Source: Symbiodinium microadriaticum
Taxonomy: Eukaryota > Sar > Dinophyceae > Suessiales > Symbiodiniaceae
Direction of reading: 5' to 3'
NCBI GenBank assembly: GCA_001939145.1
Contig: LSRX01000165.1
Coordinates: forward strand, 23,110 to 87,109
DNA length: 64,000 nt
Below, one piece after another: positions 52,744-63,154 of this stretch (the first letter of the stretch is position 1; each line of letters begins with the position of its first letter). The notes under the pieces were generated by a model. That model was given only the letters and a program-made list of their open reading frames with translations. It made no database searches and was not told the DNA's origin. The position numbers and the translations under genes are program-made.

Positions 52744-53016
52744 ATGTTAGAGAGCTTGCAGTGCCTGGAGAGAACGCAAGGCTTCCACAGACCTGTTCAG
52801 CAATACCCGCATCCGATTGTCGCCACGGGCTCGGGGAGTGCTTGTCGCCTCAGGGCCATTCAGGGTACCCACCATGAGCGTCTCGAGGTCATCGGGGCTG
52901 GTCTGGGAGGTATGCAAACAATGATCAGCTTCAAGAAAGCCGGTCGGAAAGTGGCTTCCTCGGTTTTCCCAAGGCCTTTAACCAAGCTGCCTACATCTCC
53001 TGCCCTGAGGACCTAA
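52744..53016 (+). CDS. candidate exon with Rossmann (FAD/NAD) motif
   Basis: Residues 47-70 of this frame (52,882-52,953) read LEVIGAGLGGMQTMISFKKA, then GRKV. That is the VIGAG.GG......KKAG.KV pattern of the dinucleotide-binding start of FAD-dependent monooxygenases. The second Gly pair and the following helix fit the family, but the usual acidic residue after the second strand is not seen in frame. The exon probably ends near 52,955. It is followed by another coding-like frame at 53,018. Confidence 0.35.
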   Translation: MLESLQCLERTQGFHRPVQQYPHPIVATGSGSACRLRAIQGTHHERLEVIGAGLGGMQTMISFKKAGRKVASSVFPRPLTKLPTSPALRT

Positions 53017-53017
53017 T

Positions 53018-53272
53018 ATGCCTGGAAAGACTCGGGGCTTTCGGCGGGCATTCTTGGATCGCCAGCCGCTCAGTTTTCCCAAACCTGTGATCTGGTTTTG
53101 CAACGGAAAATTACCGTTCAAGGTGGTTTCCAACAAGTACACCAAGCTGCAAACTGAAAGCGGCAACTATCACGTTGACTTCTTTTTGCCGGACGCCCCC
53201 GCAACCACCGAAGTTGAGGGCGACGCATACAAGACGCTCGACTCAAAAGCTAGGCAGCTAGGTAAGTGCTGA
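53018..53272 (+). CDS. candidate exon of an unknown enzyme
   Basis: An 84-codon frame reading LSFPKPVIWFCNGKLPFKVV, NKYTKLQTESGNYHVDFFLP and TTEVEGDAYKTLDSKARQLG. It is very coding-like, with balanced charge. It could follow the Rossmann-motif exon in one gene, together with pieces at 53,420-53,690 (VGRLAEITNVVDGRTGLLVS, LNRIIVCDRLEGDAAKLINQ). No family is assigned. Confidence 0.4.
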   Translation: MPGKTRGFRRAFLDRQPLSFPKPVIWFCNGKLPFKVVSNKYTKLQTESGNYHVDFFLPDAPATTEVEGDAYKTLDSKARQLGKC

Positions 53273-53689
53273 ACTGCCGGCCTACACCAGCCTAGGACCT
53301 GGCCAACAAGAGATCAACTTCTGAAGATGTTCAGAGAAGCTGCAAGGAGAAAGCTTTGCTGATCAGCTCAGAAGCCATGTGATGCCATCCGTTCCCTCTG
53401 TGTCTCGTCTGTTCTGCAGGATTCACGAGTTGGGCGACTGGCTGAGATTACCAACGTAGTCGACGGGCGCACTGGCTTGTTGGTTTCAGAGCACGAAATT
53501 CTAAGGACCGCTGACCAGGTTCCACACGCACGTCGACAAGATCAGACCTCTTCCAGATGGCAGTGGCTGCTTAACAGGATCATCGTGTGTGACCGGCTTG
53601 AGGGCGATGCAGCAAAGTTGATAAACCAATTCCAAGGCTATGCCGTTCACACATTCCCTTCCAATAACGAGGATGCCGAGGGAGTCTCT

Positions 53690-54800
53690 TGGCTTCTCAT
53701 TTTTTTGTGAGATGCGATTCTGACGGTCATGGCCTTTGCCTCACATCCTTCCTTTGGCGCTGCCTTCAGGAGCTGATCGTCGCTTCAGCAGTTATCACTT
53801 GGCCCGGAAACCTTTGCAAATACCGCGAGCAACTTGTCGAGACAGAAGCCTGCTTTATTTCCGGGGTGTGCATGACATTTAAAGGACTGTGCCTGTGTTC
53901 ATCTGCTTTACCCAGTTGACTTTCTGTCCGGAGATTGGCTTCTGAAGCAGCAAGCTCGAGAGTCCCCCATCATTGTCGGTTGACTTGGCAATATGTCTTG
54001 TATTGTGAGGCTGGAGTGGCCTGGCGAGGAGGACTTTGGTGGCTATATCGCCTACGCTTCGTTCTCCATGGAATCATGGTGAACAATCAGAATGTTGCAT
54101 CTTTACAAGTCGTTTCACCATCCTCCATGATCAAGAGCTGCCCCTGCAAATCAGGTTGACTACAGAGAAGCTGAAGGAAAGGTGTGTATTCTATACGGGC
54201 ATGGTGCGTTCACAATTGAGAACGCGTGCTGCTGAGTGGGTTCTTGCACAGGCTTGCCAGTTTATAGTAACATCAGCATAGGAATGCCCATTCTGTGCGA
54301 ATCCCGTGGAAATCGCTCAGCTGCAGAGTGGCATGCGTATCTCTAGCCACGGCCCCACCTATCTGGCAGCTGGAATCCAGCACAAGAGACCTTTATGTAC
54401 CCCGAGCACAAAGAGCATGTTGAGGTTGTTGCTTGTTGACATCATTGTGCTGCATGAGTGAATACTTTCGGACTTCGTTTACGACATGCGCAACTGTAAG
54501 GATGCTTCAGTTAATGCCTTTGCCTGATGATGCGAGAGACTACATTGTATGTGGACCTGCAGGGTCTGTGTGGATTGCACAGACTGCCAACGGATGAGTA
54601 TCAGTGCACGACAGGACATGCATTTATTCCATCGATTTGCACCCCAGGGACTAGTGTGCGTGGTTGCTGGGGGATGGCCTGGGAAGAGCGTGGACCCCCG
54701 GGGCGGCACTAAGAGCATCTGCTCAATGAGCACCCCTCTCCCCGCCCCCAGTGCGCACTAGTGCGACAGTGTTAGTCGCGAACTCGCTGTCGACCTTGTT
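53690..54800. other. no clear gene
   Basis: Short frames of unclear status (plus strand 53,689-53,919 and 54,036-54,281). No motifs. Confidence 0.3.
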
Positions 54801-54806
54801 CACCTG

Positions 54807-55075
54807 AAGCTTGTTGGCTTTCAGGGTATCCATCCCCAGGGCTTGGCGGGTGCCTACCCGCGTGCTCCTCTAACGTCTTGATCGTGGCGAAGCTAGTTGG
54901 CTTTCGGGGTATCCATTCCCTGGGCTGGGCGGGTGCCTACCCACGTGCTGCTGTAACGTCTTCTTCGTGGCGAAGCTAGTTGGCTTTCGGGGTATCCATC
55001 CCCCCGGGCTTGGCGGGTGCCTACCCGCGTGCTGCTGCAGCGACCTCTTCGTGGCGGCAACGACCTCTTCGTTGC
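54807..55075. repeat. 82-bp tandem repeat, three units
   Basis: Units start at 54,807, 54,889 and 54,972 (GAAGCTTGTTGGCTTTC or GAAGCTAGTTGGCTTTC), each containing GGGTATCCAT, GGCGGGTGCCTACCC and CGTGCTGCTGTAACG-like words. A last partial GAAGCTTG occurs at 55,075. Confidence 0.92.
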
Positions 55076-55389
55076 GAAGCTTGCTTCCTGTAGTTAGCCA
55101 TTTTGGGTCATGCTTGCCTCCTGTAGTTACTCGTCCTTGGTCTACACAATCCGCTGCTGCAGCACCGGCGGATGGTGTGCAGGAGAAGCAGCAGCAAAAG
55201 CAGCAACAGCAGCAAAAGCAGCAACAGCAGCAAAAGCAGCAACAGCAGCAAAAGCAGCAACAGCAGCAGCAGCAGCAGCTTTCCGCTCCATCGATTTGCA
55301 AGTTCCATAGTAAACGCACGAGCACCCCTTGCACCTCTTTCCGTGCTTTTCTTTTCGATCCGCCAGCGAGAAAGATCCCAGAAGTTTGA
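54967..55389 (+). CDS. Gln-rich open frame (doubtful)
   Basis: A 140-codon frame spanning the end of the 82-bp repeats and the CAG array. Its middle is KQQQQQ-type Gln/Lys tandem sequence. The ends (STPCTSFRAFLFDPPARKIP) are not clearly coding. It may be an artefact of the repeats. A protein with a polyQ segment cannot be excluded. Confidence 0.2.
   Translation: MAKLVGFRGIHPPGLGGCLPACCCSDLFVAATTSSLRSLLPVVSHFGSCLPPVVTRPWSTQSAAAAPADGVQEKQQQKQQQQQKQQQQQKQQQQQKQQQQQQQQLSAPSICKFHSKRTSTPCTSFRAFLFDPPARKIPEV
55095..55112 (+). other. spliced-leader-like word
   Basis: TAGCCATTTTGGGTCATG matches the 3' part of the dinoflagellate spliced leader (TAGCCATTTTGGCTCAAG) with two mismatches, including 12 consecutive identical bases. 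Relict leaders mark genes that returned to the genome from spliced mRNA. Here the upstream bases do not match. Confidence 0.3.
55184..55283. repeat. 18-bp CAACAGCAGCAAAAGCAG array
   Basis: About four 18-bp units, then (CAG)6. Near-identical units indicate recent expansion. Confidence 0.95.
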
Positions 55390-56807
55390 GGTTGAGAAGT
55401 TGGGAATGTCAAGATTGGTAGCCTGCACGTTGCCTCCATTGCAGCAAGTCTAGGAGCTTCGAGGTTTTCAGGTCGTGTGGGATGCGTCGCGGAGCTCCCA
55501 AAAGGCAGACAGTTGCACTTGTTGGGGAGACCCCGTGCAGATGTGCAATTTCAGTCGAGAGGCGACAGACATGATTCCACCTGAAAAAGGCAGAAAAACC
55601 ATTTGGACTTGGGTTCAAGGTTTGGGTTGGCGCTTTTAGCACTACTTTTTGGGCTGTTTAGGGTTAGAGCCTTCCAGGGTCTGCCCCCTTTGCGGTTGGG
55701 GAGCTTGTAGAGTGGCTTGCCATTTTTAGGGCGGCTTGGCATTCCAGAGCTCGCATTTGAAGGCCGGGGCCATTGAGGCTTGTTGGGTTGTCAGGGCTGA
55801 CGGCCTTAGATGCCTTTCGAGGTTCGAGTTGTTCTGAAGGATGTATGATTTAGAGATTAAGGCTTTTCGACTCTAGGACCCAGGCTCTGGTGTGAATTTT
55901 TAGGGCTAAAGGGACAGGTGACGCGACAGCGAGACGACAGGCAAGCCAATTGCAGTTCGTGTGCTGCCTCGCAGCCGGAAAAGATGCGCAGGTCCTCGCG
56001 GCATACTGCACTCAGGTCCGGACGCTCTGTGAGCACAGGTGCAAGAAAGTCATCGTGATGTGCCGCAAGCGATCCTTGGATTCCCGAAAGTGTGAATCTC
56101 TGTGCGATCTGTGAGACAGTGGCAAGCGCAATCTGTTGCTCTTTTCTGGAAGTTTCCTGACATATGCAGTTAGGCATGTGCATGGGTGTTTTAGTGTTGG
56201 ATGAAGTATCAGGTTGTTTCTGTGCTTCGCAGGATGCAAGCTTTGTACATGCACTGTTCTTCGGAATTCAGGAAATCTCTGCGGGATGAGGGTGATGTCT
56301 TGGCTGGTGGGCTTCCTTGAGAACCCGGTGCCTGGTACCATCTTGCTTGAGGACTGGGCTTTTCGATGTCGCCTCGTGGCCGGTTGCACACCCTGACATA
56401 CCGCAGGGCTTCCAGAAGATGTACGACCTCGTAGGCTTGCTGCTTCAATCACTTTCACCCTTCCAACCTGCTAAAGTCGCTCGTTCTTATTCGTTCTTAG
56501 TTGGGCATGTGCTGTTCGTGGTGGTATCCTGGGTGCAGGCTTTGATTGCTGGTCTGCACATTGCGTCGACCGCTCAGTTTCTTCAGTTGGAAATCCAGTT
56601 TTCATGTAACTGTAGCGGCTCTGTGAAGACAGCTTCGAGAACAATCGCATAGCTGCATGGCGAAGGTCAAGACGGACGAGAAGCGCAGCTACGCGCAAAT
56701 AACGCAGAGAACAGCTTTTGGCGTCGCTTTGCTGTCAAAAGTCAGAGCACATTTATACGTCTTCCGAAAGTTTCACATGTACATGTAAGTCCTCAGAAAT
56801 TCGCTTC
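55284..56807. other. no clear gene; G/T-rich TTTAGGG-like patch
   Basis: 55,600-55,860 is rich in TTTAGGG, TTGGG and TTCGAGG words, a weaker version of the 20.8-22.1 kb array. The rest holds no motif. Confidence 0.35.
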
Positions 56808-56940
56808 TGCCCGTCAGAGGTAACTGATGTTTACTTCCTGGCTGGCTATTATGGCTTGATGGAGGTCCTTGTGGATGAAATCAAGCGACTCACCAATGGC
56901 TGTAGCTTGCCTGCAGGACATCCAGCAAACCTTTTTGATC
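56808..56940 (+). CDS. BTB/T1-like exon (candidate)
   Basis: The frame of 56,718-57,047 reads CPSEVTDVYFLAGYYGLMEV and LVDEIKRLTNG at 56,808-56,900. This resembles the end of the BTB/T1 tetramerisation fold in KCTD-type proteins, where an L..EA.YYGL..L...I helix closes the domain. Only this last part is visible; the D-R-D and FLR.G motifs expected upstream are not in this exon. If correct it would be a protein-protein interaction or ubiquitin-ligase adaptor domain. Confidence 0.3.
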
Positions 56941-57639
56941 GGAAGATCATCTATGAAATGTGTCCTTTCAGGTGCTCAGACCAAGAAAGGCAAGAAGATC
57001 AAGTGTCAGCTCATCCTCAAAGCGGCCGGATAGCCCAGTTTGGATAGTTTCAGACATGATGGGTTGTGCTCCCAGTTTCGCTTCGTGTCGTCAAGGTGGG
57101 AGTCACTCCAGATCCTCAGAAAGACAAAATGCTCGGTTTGAAGGACGCAGCTGGGGGGAGCTGTCAATACAACACTGGCTCGCCGCAGCACTTCTGCCCG
57201 GATGTCAGAGCCTTGCGAGGAGCTGGTGGGCTTGTGGGTCAACGGAGATCCGCTTCGCCCAGTATGTTGCAATGGTTTCTCTGCGTGTTAGAGGGTAGCT
57301 GAAGTCTTATTGACTAGCTGACTCGCCGGTGGGTCCTCTTCGTGTGCGCATGACAGCCCGATCTTTGTTGTGCGGGCTAGGCTTTCGCATGGGTCTCGGC
57401 GTATCCGCCCGAGACGAAGCACGTCGTTGCAAGCCGTAGGGCTCTTTTGTGAACCAGAGCTGCAGATGTTTCCACCTGTGCCTTCTCACATCGGGTTTGG
57501 TGTACTGGTGGTGGCCAACCTCCTGCTTCGCTAGGTTGTTGTAATGGGCTGGCCTTGCCTACAGCACCCTCGTAATCCCGAGGGCTGCCCTTCTGCCTCC
57601 CGCTCTTCATGGCAGCATGATGGCCTGTCGGGCCGTTCC

Positions 57640-57983
57640 GACTACACACAGGTAGGAGGCTGGTTTTCAGCTGAACCATGCAATTTCCTGGCAAGAATCT
57701 GTTTCTCACCCGGAGGTCCTCACGCAATGATCACAAAAGCTGCTGTTGACCTCTTGTGTCAGGCAGCATCGAGGTTTCTCGAAGCTTTGGGATGGCGGTT
57801 GCCCACAGTTGCAGCTTACTAGCTGTTATGTGCCGGTCTGTGTGTGCGGGTGGGGCTGCCTCGTCAGAAGAGCGGTTTCTGCCGGAACCAGGTGCCGCAG
57901 AAAAACAAATTGAGGCTTTCAATGCCGGTATCAGAACCGTCTGCTTGAAGCAGCTCTACCAGAATGAAGTCAACGCTGCATGA
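57640..57983 (+). CDS. candidate exons, unknown
   Basis: The frame ending at 57,822 reads LLCQAASRFLEALGWRLP. Another ending at 57,983 reads GAASSEERFLPEPGAAEKQI and FNAGIRTVCLKQLYQNEVN before TGA. Both look better than the overlapping minus-strand frames. The two may be joined by an intron. No family. Confidence 0.3.
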
Positions 57984-58743
57984 TTACGATACACACGGCC
58001 TTGGATAAGCGTGGCTCAACCTAGACGCTGGAGCACGGGACGCTCTGCCGTACGTACTCGGTGTGTGCGTGTGCGTGTCATCTCTGTGCAAGACCGGTTT
58101 TGCAAACTCATGATGCAAAAGGGTCGGGTCCATCGAACGCCTGATGACTCCATGAGGTTGCTGAAAACCTGAGCCTCTGTTTCCGCCCGTTGCTTTTGAT
58201 CTGAGTTGTCGAAGGTAATACATGAGACATCAACGGCTCATCCACCGGCAGCTGATCAAATTTTGTTCCTGAAAGAGAGGTTTGTTTGATAGGTTTTGGA
58301 TGTCTCATTGCCAGTTCTTCTTGTGGTTCTCATGTGCAGCTTGCAGAACCTTCCATAATTTTGGCACAAACAGGTTTTCCGACTATGCCATGCAGCAGAA
58401 AATATGTAGTTCAGTTCTTGCATGTTCCGCTCTGTCGGGGCAGTCTAGCTTGTGTTTGGGGCTGTCTGCCGTGGGGGACCTTTCTGTGGTCGGGGGTTGA
58501 AGTGGGCTTCGGGGGCGTAGATGCAGCATGTGTGACTAGCAGCTGACTAGCATGTTTTACTTGTTGGACCATGCACTGCCCGAGGCATGTTTGTCGAAGC
58601 TCAGAACTTTGGCAGTTTCAGCTCCGGACCCTCGTTTGTCAGCTCGGCTTCTTGCCCTGACACAGCAAGTGTGAGTATCCTGGCTGTCAGAGCCATGCAG
58701 CAAGGATCAGCGTGTTGCAAAGGTCCGAATCTTCAGATGGTTC

Positions 58744-59173
58744 GTGGATTATCCAGCAGACTTCGAGATCGTTCGGGGAATTCTTCCAAAGCTGCGGCCA
58801 AGTCCTGAACAGCCTGCTTATGTGCCTGGCGCGCGACATTTGATGCCAACTTTCACGGCCATGAACATGGTCCCAATGTTGGGTGCCGAGCTCGCTGTCG
58901 CTGGAGCGTGGGGACCTTACCAAGCTCAGCAGATCTCACTAAGCCAAGCATGTCTTCGATGAGTACAACAGTCGCAGGCAGAAGCACATCAAGCAACAGA
59001 GCCGTCATCCTCTGAAGCACTACCTCAGCGAGTGCAGAAATGAATGGCAGGCATACCGTGGCCTCGCAAGTTTGCAAAGGTCTCTCCATGCTTGGCCCAA
59101 CCTTGCAAGACTCTTCCTTGGTAACCTTGCAGGCATATATCCGTCAGTGGAAGAAGGACGGCATGATCGATGA
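58744..59173 (+). CDS. candidate two-exon gene fragment
   Basis: The first frame (58,744-58,940) reads YPADFEIVRGILPKLRPSPE and NMVPMLGAELAVAGAWGPYQ. The second is an open stretch without ATG (58,943-59,170) reading HVFDEYNSRRQKHIKQQSRH, PLKHYLSECRNEWQAYRGLA and LHAWPNLARLFLGNLAG, ending at TGA 59,171. The two are adjacent and in different frames, so the junction near 58,940 is likely an intron border. Both are strongly coding-like. Product unknown. Confidence 0.45.
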
Positions 59174-59188
59174 GAGCAAGCCAGAGCC

Positions 59189-59698
59189 GTGGGTGCCTCA
59201 GGGAGGCTTCCGAAAAAACAGCCTTGGCTTCGTACCACTCAGGCCTTATCCCTACACCGAAGAAATGGTGCAAAGCACGGCGCTGAGCAGGGAGTCGAAT
59301 TTTGCGGTGAAGATATGTCAAGCGCTGCCTTGGGAATTCCCGCAGGTTGGATTGATCGGACGAACATGGAGTGGATGCGCAAAGCTGCGATGGCAAGTCA
59401 AAGACAGCAGCAGCTTCTTGGTGGCCGGGGTGTTCTGCTACACACCGCAACGCTGCATAAGGCTGACAAATGGAAGAGTCGAAGTAGTGTTATCCTGCTG
59501 ATCCAAGGCTCTCCGGCTGAAGCCCGAGCCGCGCCCCTCTTCCAGTCAACAAAATCTGTTGATGTAGCGCCGAAGAGAAAAGATGCTTTGTCTACTTCTG
59601 TTCAAGATGCCTGGACGTGTACGGCTCTGCCTCGTGATGTTGTGTTACAGGAAATACATCTTCATCTACGACAAGCAGGGAATAGAGCCGTGCGCTGA
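59189..59698 (+). CDS. candidate exon, unknown
   Basis: This 169-codon frame contains GGRGVLLHTATLHKADKWKS, SVILLIQGSPAEARAAPLFQ and DVAPKRKDALSTSVQDAW. The second half (after ~59,400) looks more coding-like than the first, where the overlapping frame 59,040-59,501 competes. No domain. Confidence 0.35.
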   Translation: MGASGRLPKKQPWLRTTQALSLHRRNGAKHGAEQGVEFCGEDMSSAALGIPAGWIDRTNMEWMRKAAMASQRQQQLLGGRGVLLHTATLHKADKWKSRSSVILLIQGSPAEARAAPLFQSTKSVDVAPKRKDALSTSVQDAWTCTALPRDVVLQEIHLHLRQAGNRAVR

Positions 59699-60234
59699 GT
59701 GCACGTGAGAAGAGATTCTAAGTTGTTCTGGCGCCCTCCATCTCGAGGCTGCATTGCATAAAGCAACAGAAGCCGGGCCTGAGTGGAGCGCAGTTTTTGA
59801 CCCCCCCTTTCACTGACACCCTTTGAAAGGTCGCCGATGCATCTTGATTTTCTGCCCTATCATTTTCTACTCGTCAGTGCAGGTCCGTGAACGTTCCCCA
59901 AAATGTTGACATCATCAGCCTGAGTCGCCTGCAGGTGAACGCGGAGAGATCTCCTGGCGAGATATCTCATATGGCGAGCAGGCCTTCCTTGGAATAACGC
60001 TTGAGTAACAGTGCCGCCGTACACGAACAGGTTGCCGAGCACAGGACGAAATTGGGGCCTGCCACGTTTGGAGCTTGAGAACAGGATTTCTTCGAGACCG
60101 AGGCAGTTGTACTGCACATCCTGGCAGGTGTATGCGGCAGAACCCCACAAATGCTGTGATGCATCTTGGGCACAACAAGGCACTGTGGGCTGCAAACGGA
60201 GTAGCTCGAGTAATTAATTGTGATGGTGCTTGCA

Positions 60235-60450
60235 ATCTCGTGCAGGGGGTGGTGACATTGTGGACGCCGTTAGGTTCTCAAAGGAAAACAATTTGCATGT
60301 CGCCCAAGATGTTTTGGGTTTGTTTTCAGGACCGTCAAGGAGCCCGTCGTCAAGATGGCGTGCCATAATGCGAAGGCTGAGAAGCAACAGCAGCAGCGGG
60401 AAAGCGCTGTCTTCCTGACTGAAGGTGAACGCCATTGCTGTCGCTGGCAA
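60235..60450 (+). CDS. FAD-linked oxidase-like exon plus Gln-rich exon (candidate)
   Basis: 60,240-60,310 reads GGGDIVDAVRFSKENNLHVA, close to the start of the FAD-binding (PCMH/BBE type) domain, where D/E-x-V-x-x-A-V-R-F-x-x-x-N-N-L precedes the RGGGH flavin loop; the loop itself is not in this exon. 60,330-60,425, in another frame, reads KMACHNAKAEKQQQQRESAV. Splice joins are uncertain. If the first match is real it would be an oxidoreductase. Confidence 0.3.
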
Positions 60451-61239
60451 CTACATGGTCGTGCGCTTGGACTGACCTGGAGCATGTCACTTTTGCTGTC
60501 AACTTGTGACTATGTTGAGATTTCTGGTTTTGGTGAACCGTCAGCTGTGGTTCTAGAATCGTTATTCTGTGGGGAAGATTGTCCGTCCCTCCTAGGTCAC
60601 AGCAGGAGCAGAGTCGAAGTGGAAGGCCCGAGGGACTTCGGAGTCGTGTTCTGCAATTTTGCTTTCGGCTTTCGGCTGTGTCATGTGTTGAACGGAAGTT
60701 CCGAAATGTGTTGGAGAATCGACCTGACCTGGATGACGCTTCCGCATTCTTTGTAAAGCATTGAGATTGCAACATTTCATCTTGCTGACAAGGTGTGGGA
60801 CCTCCGGACGTATGCAGAACTGCACTGCTACAGGCGGCATCTGTCGGCATCTGTGAACACCTAGTTTTGTGCAGTTTCGACCATGAGACCCAGAGGACTC
60901 GTGGTCATGCTGTCAGCAGCATAGATGTGTCAGTTGCTTAGCGTCAGGCCTCACACTGTGACACAACCGGCTACGAAAACCTGTTTGAGGTCCATGACGG
61001 GTCTGGTGGCAACCGGTGCTGGATGTCGCTTTGAGGCCGCCACTGCCTTGCGCGACATGAATCCAGCCTCTCTTGTTTGACATTTCAGCCTTGTTCTTCG
61101 TTGTAATAAGAGTGGCCGCCGACACGATGTGATGGTGATTCAGAAGACTGTGAATGTCAGCCTGTAGCCAGCACTCATGCACAAAACACACGCACGACCT
61201 ACATGCGAAGGCCAGCTCGAAGCAGGGTCCATCAAATAA

Positions 61240-61380
61240 GTGGAAGAAGCTCGAAAGGAATCTGCGTCGGCAAAGTGGAACGCAAGGGAGCCACAGAAGA
61301 AGCAGTCCGCTTCAAAACGACTTAAAAGGCACACAAGAGAGGCTGACAGGAAGGCCAACAAAGATCCTGATGCCCTCGGC
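61240..61380 (+). CDS. exon, Lys/Arg-rich helical protein
   Basis: Open from an AG at 61,238-61,239 to TAG 61,381, with 47 codons and no ATG at the start. It reads VEEARKESASAKWNAREPQK and KRLKRHTREADRKANKDPDA. The very high charge, with alternating Lys/Arg and Glu/Asp, is typical of a nuclear or RNA-binding coiled coil. It is the first of several such pieces up to 63,154 on the plus strand. Confidence 0.5.
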
Positions 61381-61509
61381 TAGCCATGCCTTGCCAGGTT
61401 TGGAAGGATGCAACATCGGCGAGGCAGCCGAGGCAGGTCCAGAGTCCGCACAGATCCTCACAATGCGCCAAAGACTGATGCTTTTGTCCCCCGGGTGAGG
61501 CCATACATC

Positions 61510-61755
61510 ACCGAAGAGTGCGCCCATTGTTCTACCGTGCACGAGATGTTACTTCACCTTGAAGCAAAGTTTGAATGTTCAATGCGACTTGAGAAGACAC
61601 TCGAGAGCAACATCACAGAAAGAACGTGCCAACAACGAAAGCTACTGTCCTTCCGCAAGAGCAACAACATGACCCACCAAGAGGTACAAAGGGCGGATGA
61701 TCGAATGCGTGCGTTTCAGGCCATTCGAGGACAGAGTGGGCGTCCTTTTGTTTGA
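61510..61755 (+). CDS. exon, charged helical protein (candidate)
   Basis: The 3' half of the frame ending at 61,755 reads VHEMLLHLEAKFECSMRLEK, TLESNITERTCQQRKLLSFR and QEVQRADDRMRAFQAIRGQS. It is helical and coding-like. The first half of that frame (before ~61,500) is less convincing. Same gene as neighbours is inferred. Confidence 0.4.
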   Translation, partial: TEECAHCSTVHEMLLHLEAKFECSMRLEKTLESNITERTCQQRKLLSFRKSNNMTHQEVQRADDRMRAFQAIRGQSGRPFV

Positions 61756-62415
61756 CCGCTAAATTCGCTAAAACCCGGCTGGCAGGATGTTTGTTGCGTC
61801 GGACATTCCGATGGCTTTGGAAGCTGGATGCTTAACATCCGATTTGAGACCAGCAACCTTCCCTGGGCCCTCGGCCGAAGGTCTGATTGTACCGGGTGCG
61901 GGCAAAGCCAATTTCGATTCCTTCGAGGCGCCGCTCCGGCGAAAATGCTGAGACCTGCGTGTGGGACTTCTGCTTACGCCAGGCGAACCCTTACGAAACC
62001 AAGTCTCAGCGACGAGAGCGAGAGGCGCAAAGCCCGCAGACTTTCGCGATGCTTTTGGCACGGCTGCAGCGGTTGCGGACCTTCTTTGATCTGACAGCTG
62101 CATGCGCATCATGCGCAGCATGCACCAAGCCGTCAGTTTAGAGGTAAACTCATTGCTGGATAAACTGCAGCCGGATTCTATCATGCCACCTTCTCAGCGT
62201 CTCAGCGAAGTGTGCAGTTTTGTTAAAGGGTGCGGGCGGGCGGGCTCCCGGGCTGCTCGCTTTTGCATACCGTGTGCCTGCTTCTGTGGCCACCGAATTG
62301 GCTATCGGCCGGTGACAGCCCTGAGGATCAACCCGGACAAAATCGGTGAGCTCAACCAGGGCGTGGTCAAGGCCGAATTTCAGGAATGCTCTGTGCCTTG
62401 TGCTTTCTCGGTACC

Positions 62416-62742
62416 CTGCAGGCTTGGAAAGAGGAGTCGGCGAAGAAAGAAGCTGCAGAAGCCGCCGAGGCAGCATGAACGCAATGCAGAACGAATCTGT
62501 GTGCCTTAGCAACCTTAGCAACAATGTTGCAAAATTATGAGGGTATTTCCACAGCTATGACCTTTTTCCCGACCTGACCATCCTGACCTTGCTGAACATC
62601 GTCAGACTGGCTGTGGTATAGGAGCTGTTGGTATGCAGTGATCGATTTGTTGTGATAGTCTTGCGTCGAGGCTGACAAAAGCAAAAAGCAAGCTAAAAAG
62701 GCACGAGGAAAGAACAAGGTGCTGCCACGACTTGCTGTTTGA
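62416..62742 (+). CDS. two short Ala/Lys-rich exons
   Basis: 62,416-62,478 reads LQAWKEESAKKEAAEAAEAA and stops. 62,668-62,742 reads EADKSKKQAKKARGKNKV and stops. Both are extreme in charge and follow AG acceptors (CCCTGCAG, GTCGAG). They continue the Lys-rich theme of 61,240. Confidence 0.45.
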
Positions 62743-62786
62743 TCAGTGAGCGTTTCCCTCCGCTGTAGTCACCAGGTGGGCAATCG

Positions 62787-63154
62787 AATGAAGAGAAAAG
62801 CGCTGAAGCAAGTTGCAGAACAGAGGCATCCAGTTGTTGAGTCCAAACTGCTGTCTCCTTCGGCTGACATCGAACCGCAAGGCAAAAGGCCCGGGATCGC
62901 ACGCAGAATGGTGAGGCCAGCTCTGTCTCTGAGGCTCATGTCAGAGTCGTTTCTGAAACGTGTGACGTCTGCAGGGAGGCTCTGGCGGCGAAACAGATGA
63001 AGAGGATGACAGCGAGGGTGAAGCTGAGGATGGTGGAGGTGCTCCAGTGTTCCGCTCTAGATGCCAGACTTATCGGATTTTCGGGGTTGTCGAGCACTGT
63101 TCAACAGGCCACGCTGGGCTTGCAAGGCATCTTTCTCCGGGCAGCTTTGGGTAG
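62787..63154 (+). CDS. basic exon followed by acidic exon
   Basis: 62,787-62,900 reads MKRKALKQVAEQRHPVVESK and PSADIEPQGKRPG. After CTGCAG at 62,974 another frame (62,975-63,154) reads GGSGGETDEEDDSEGEAEDG, an acidic patch, then VFRSRCQTYRIFGVVEH, ending at TAG 63,152. The basic-acidic alternation is common in nucleolar and chromatin proteins. The exon set from 61,240 to here is probably one gene. No family is named. Confidence 0.5.
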
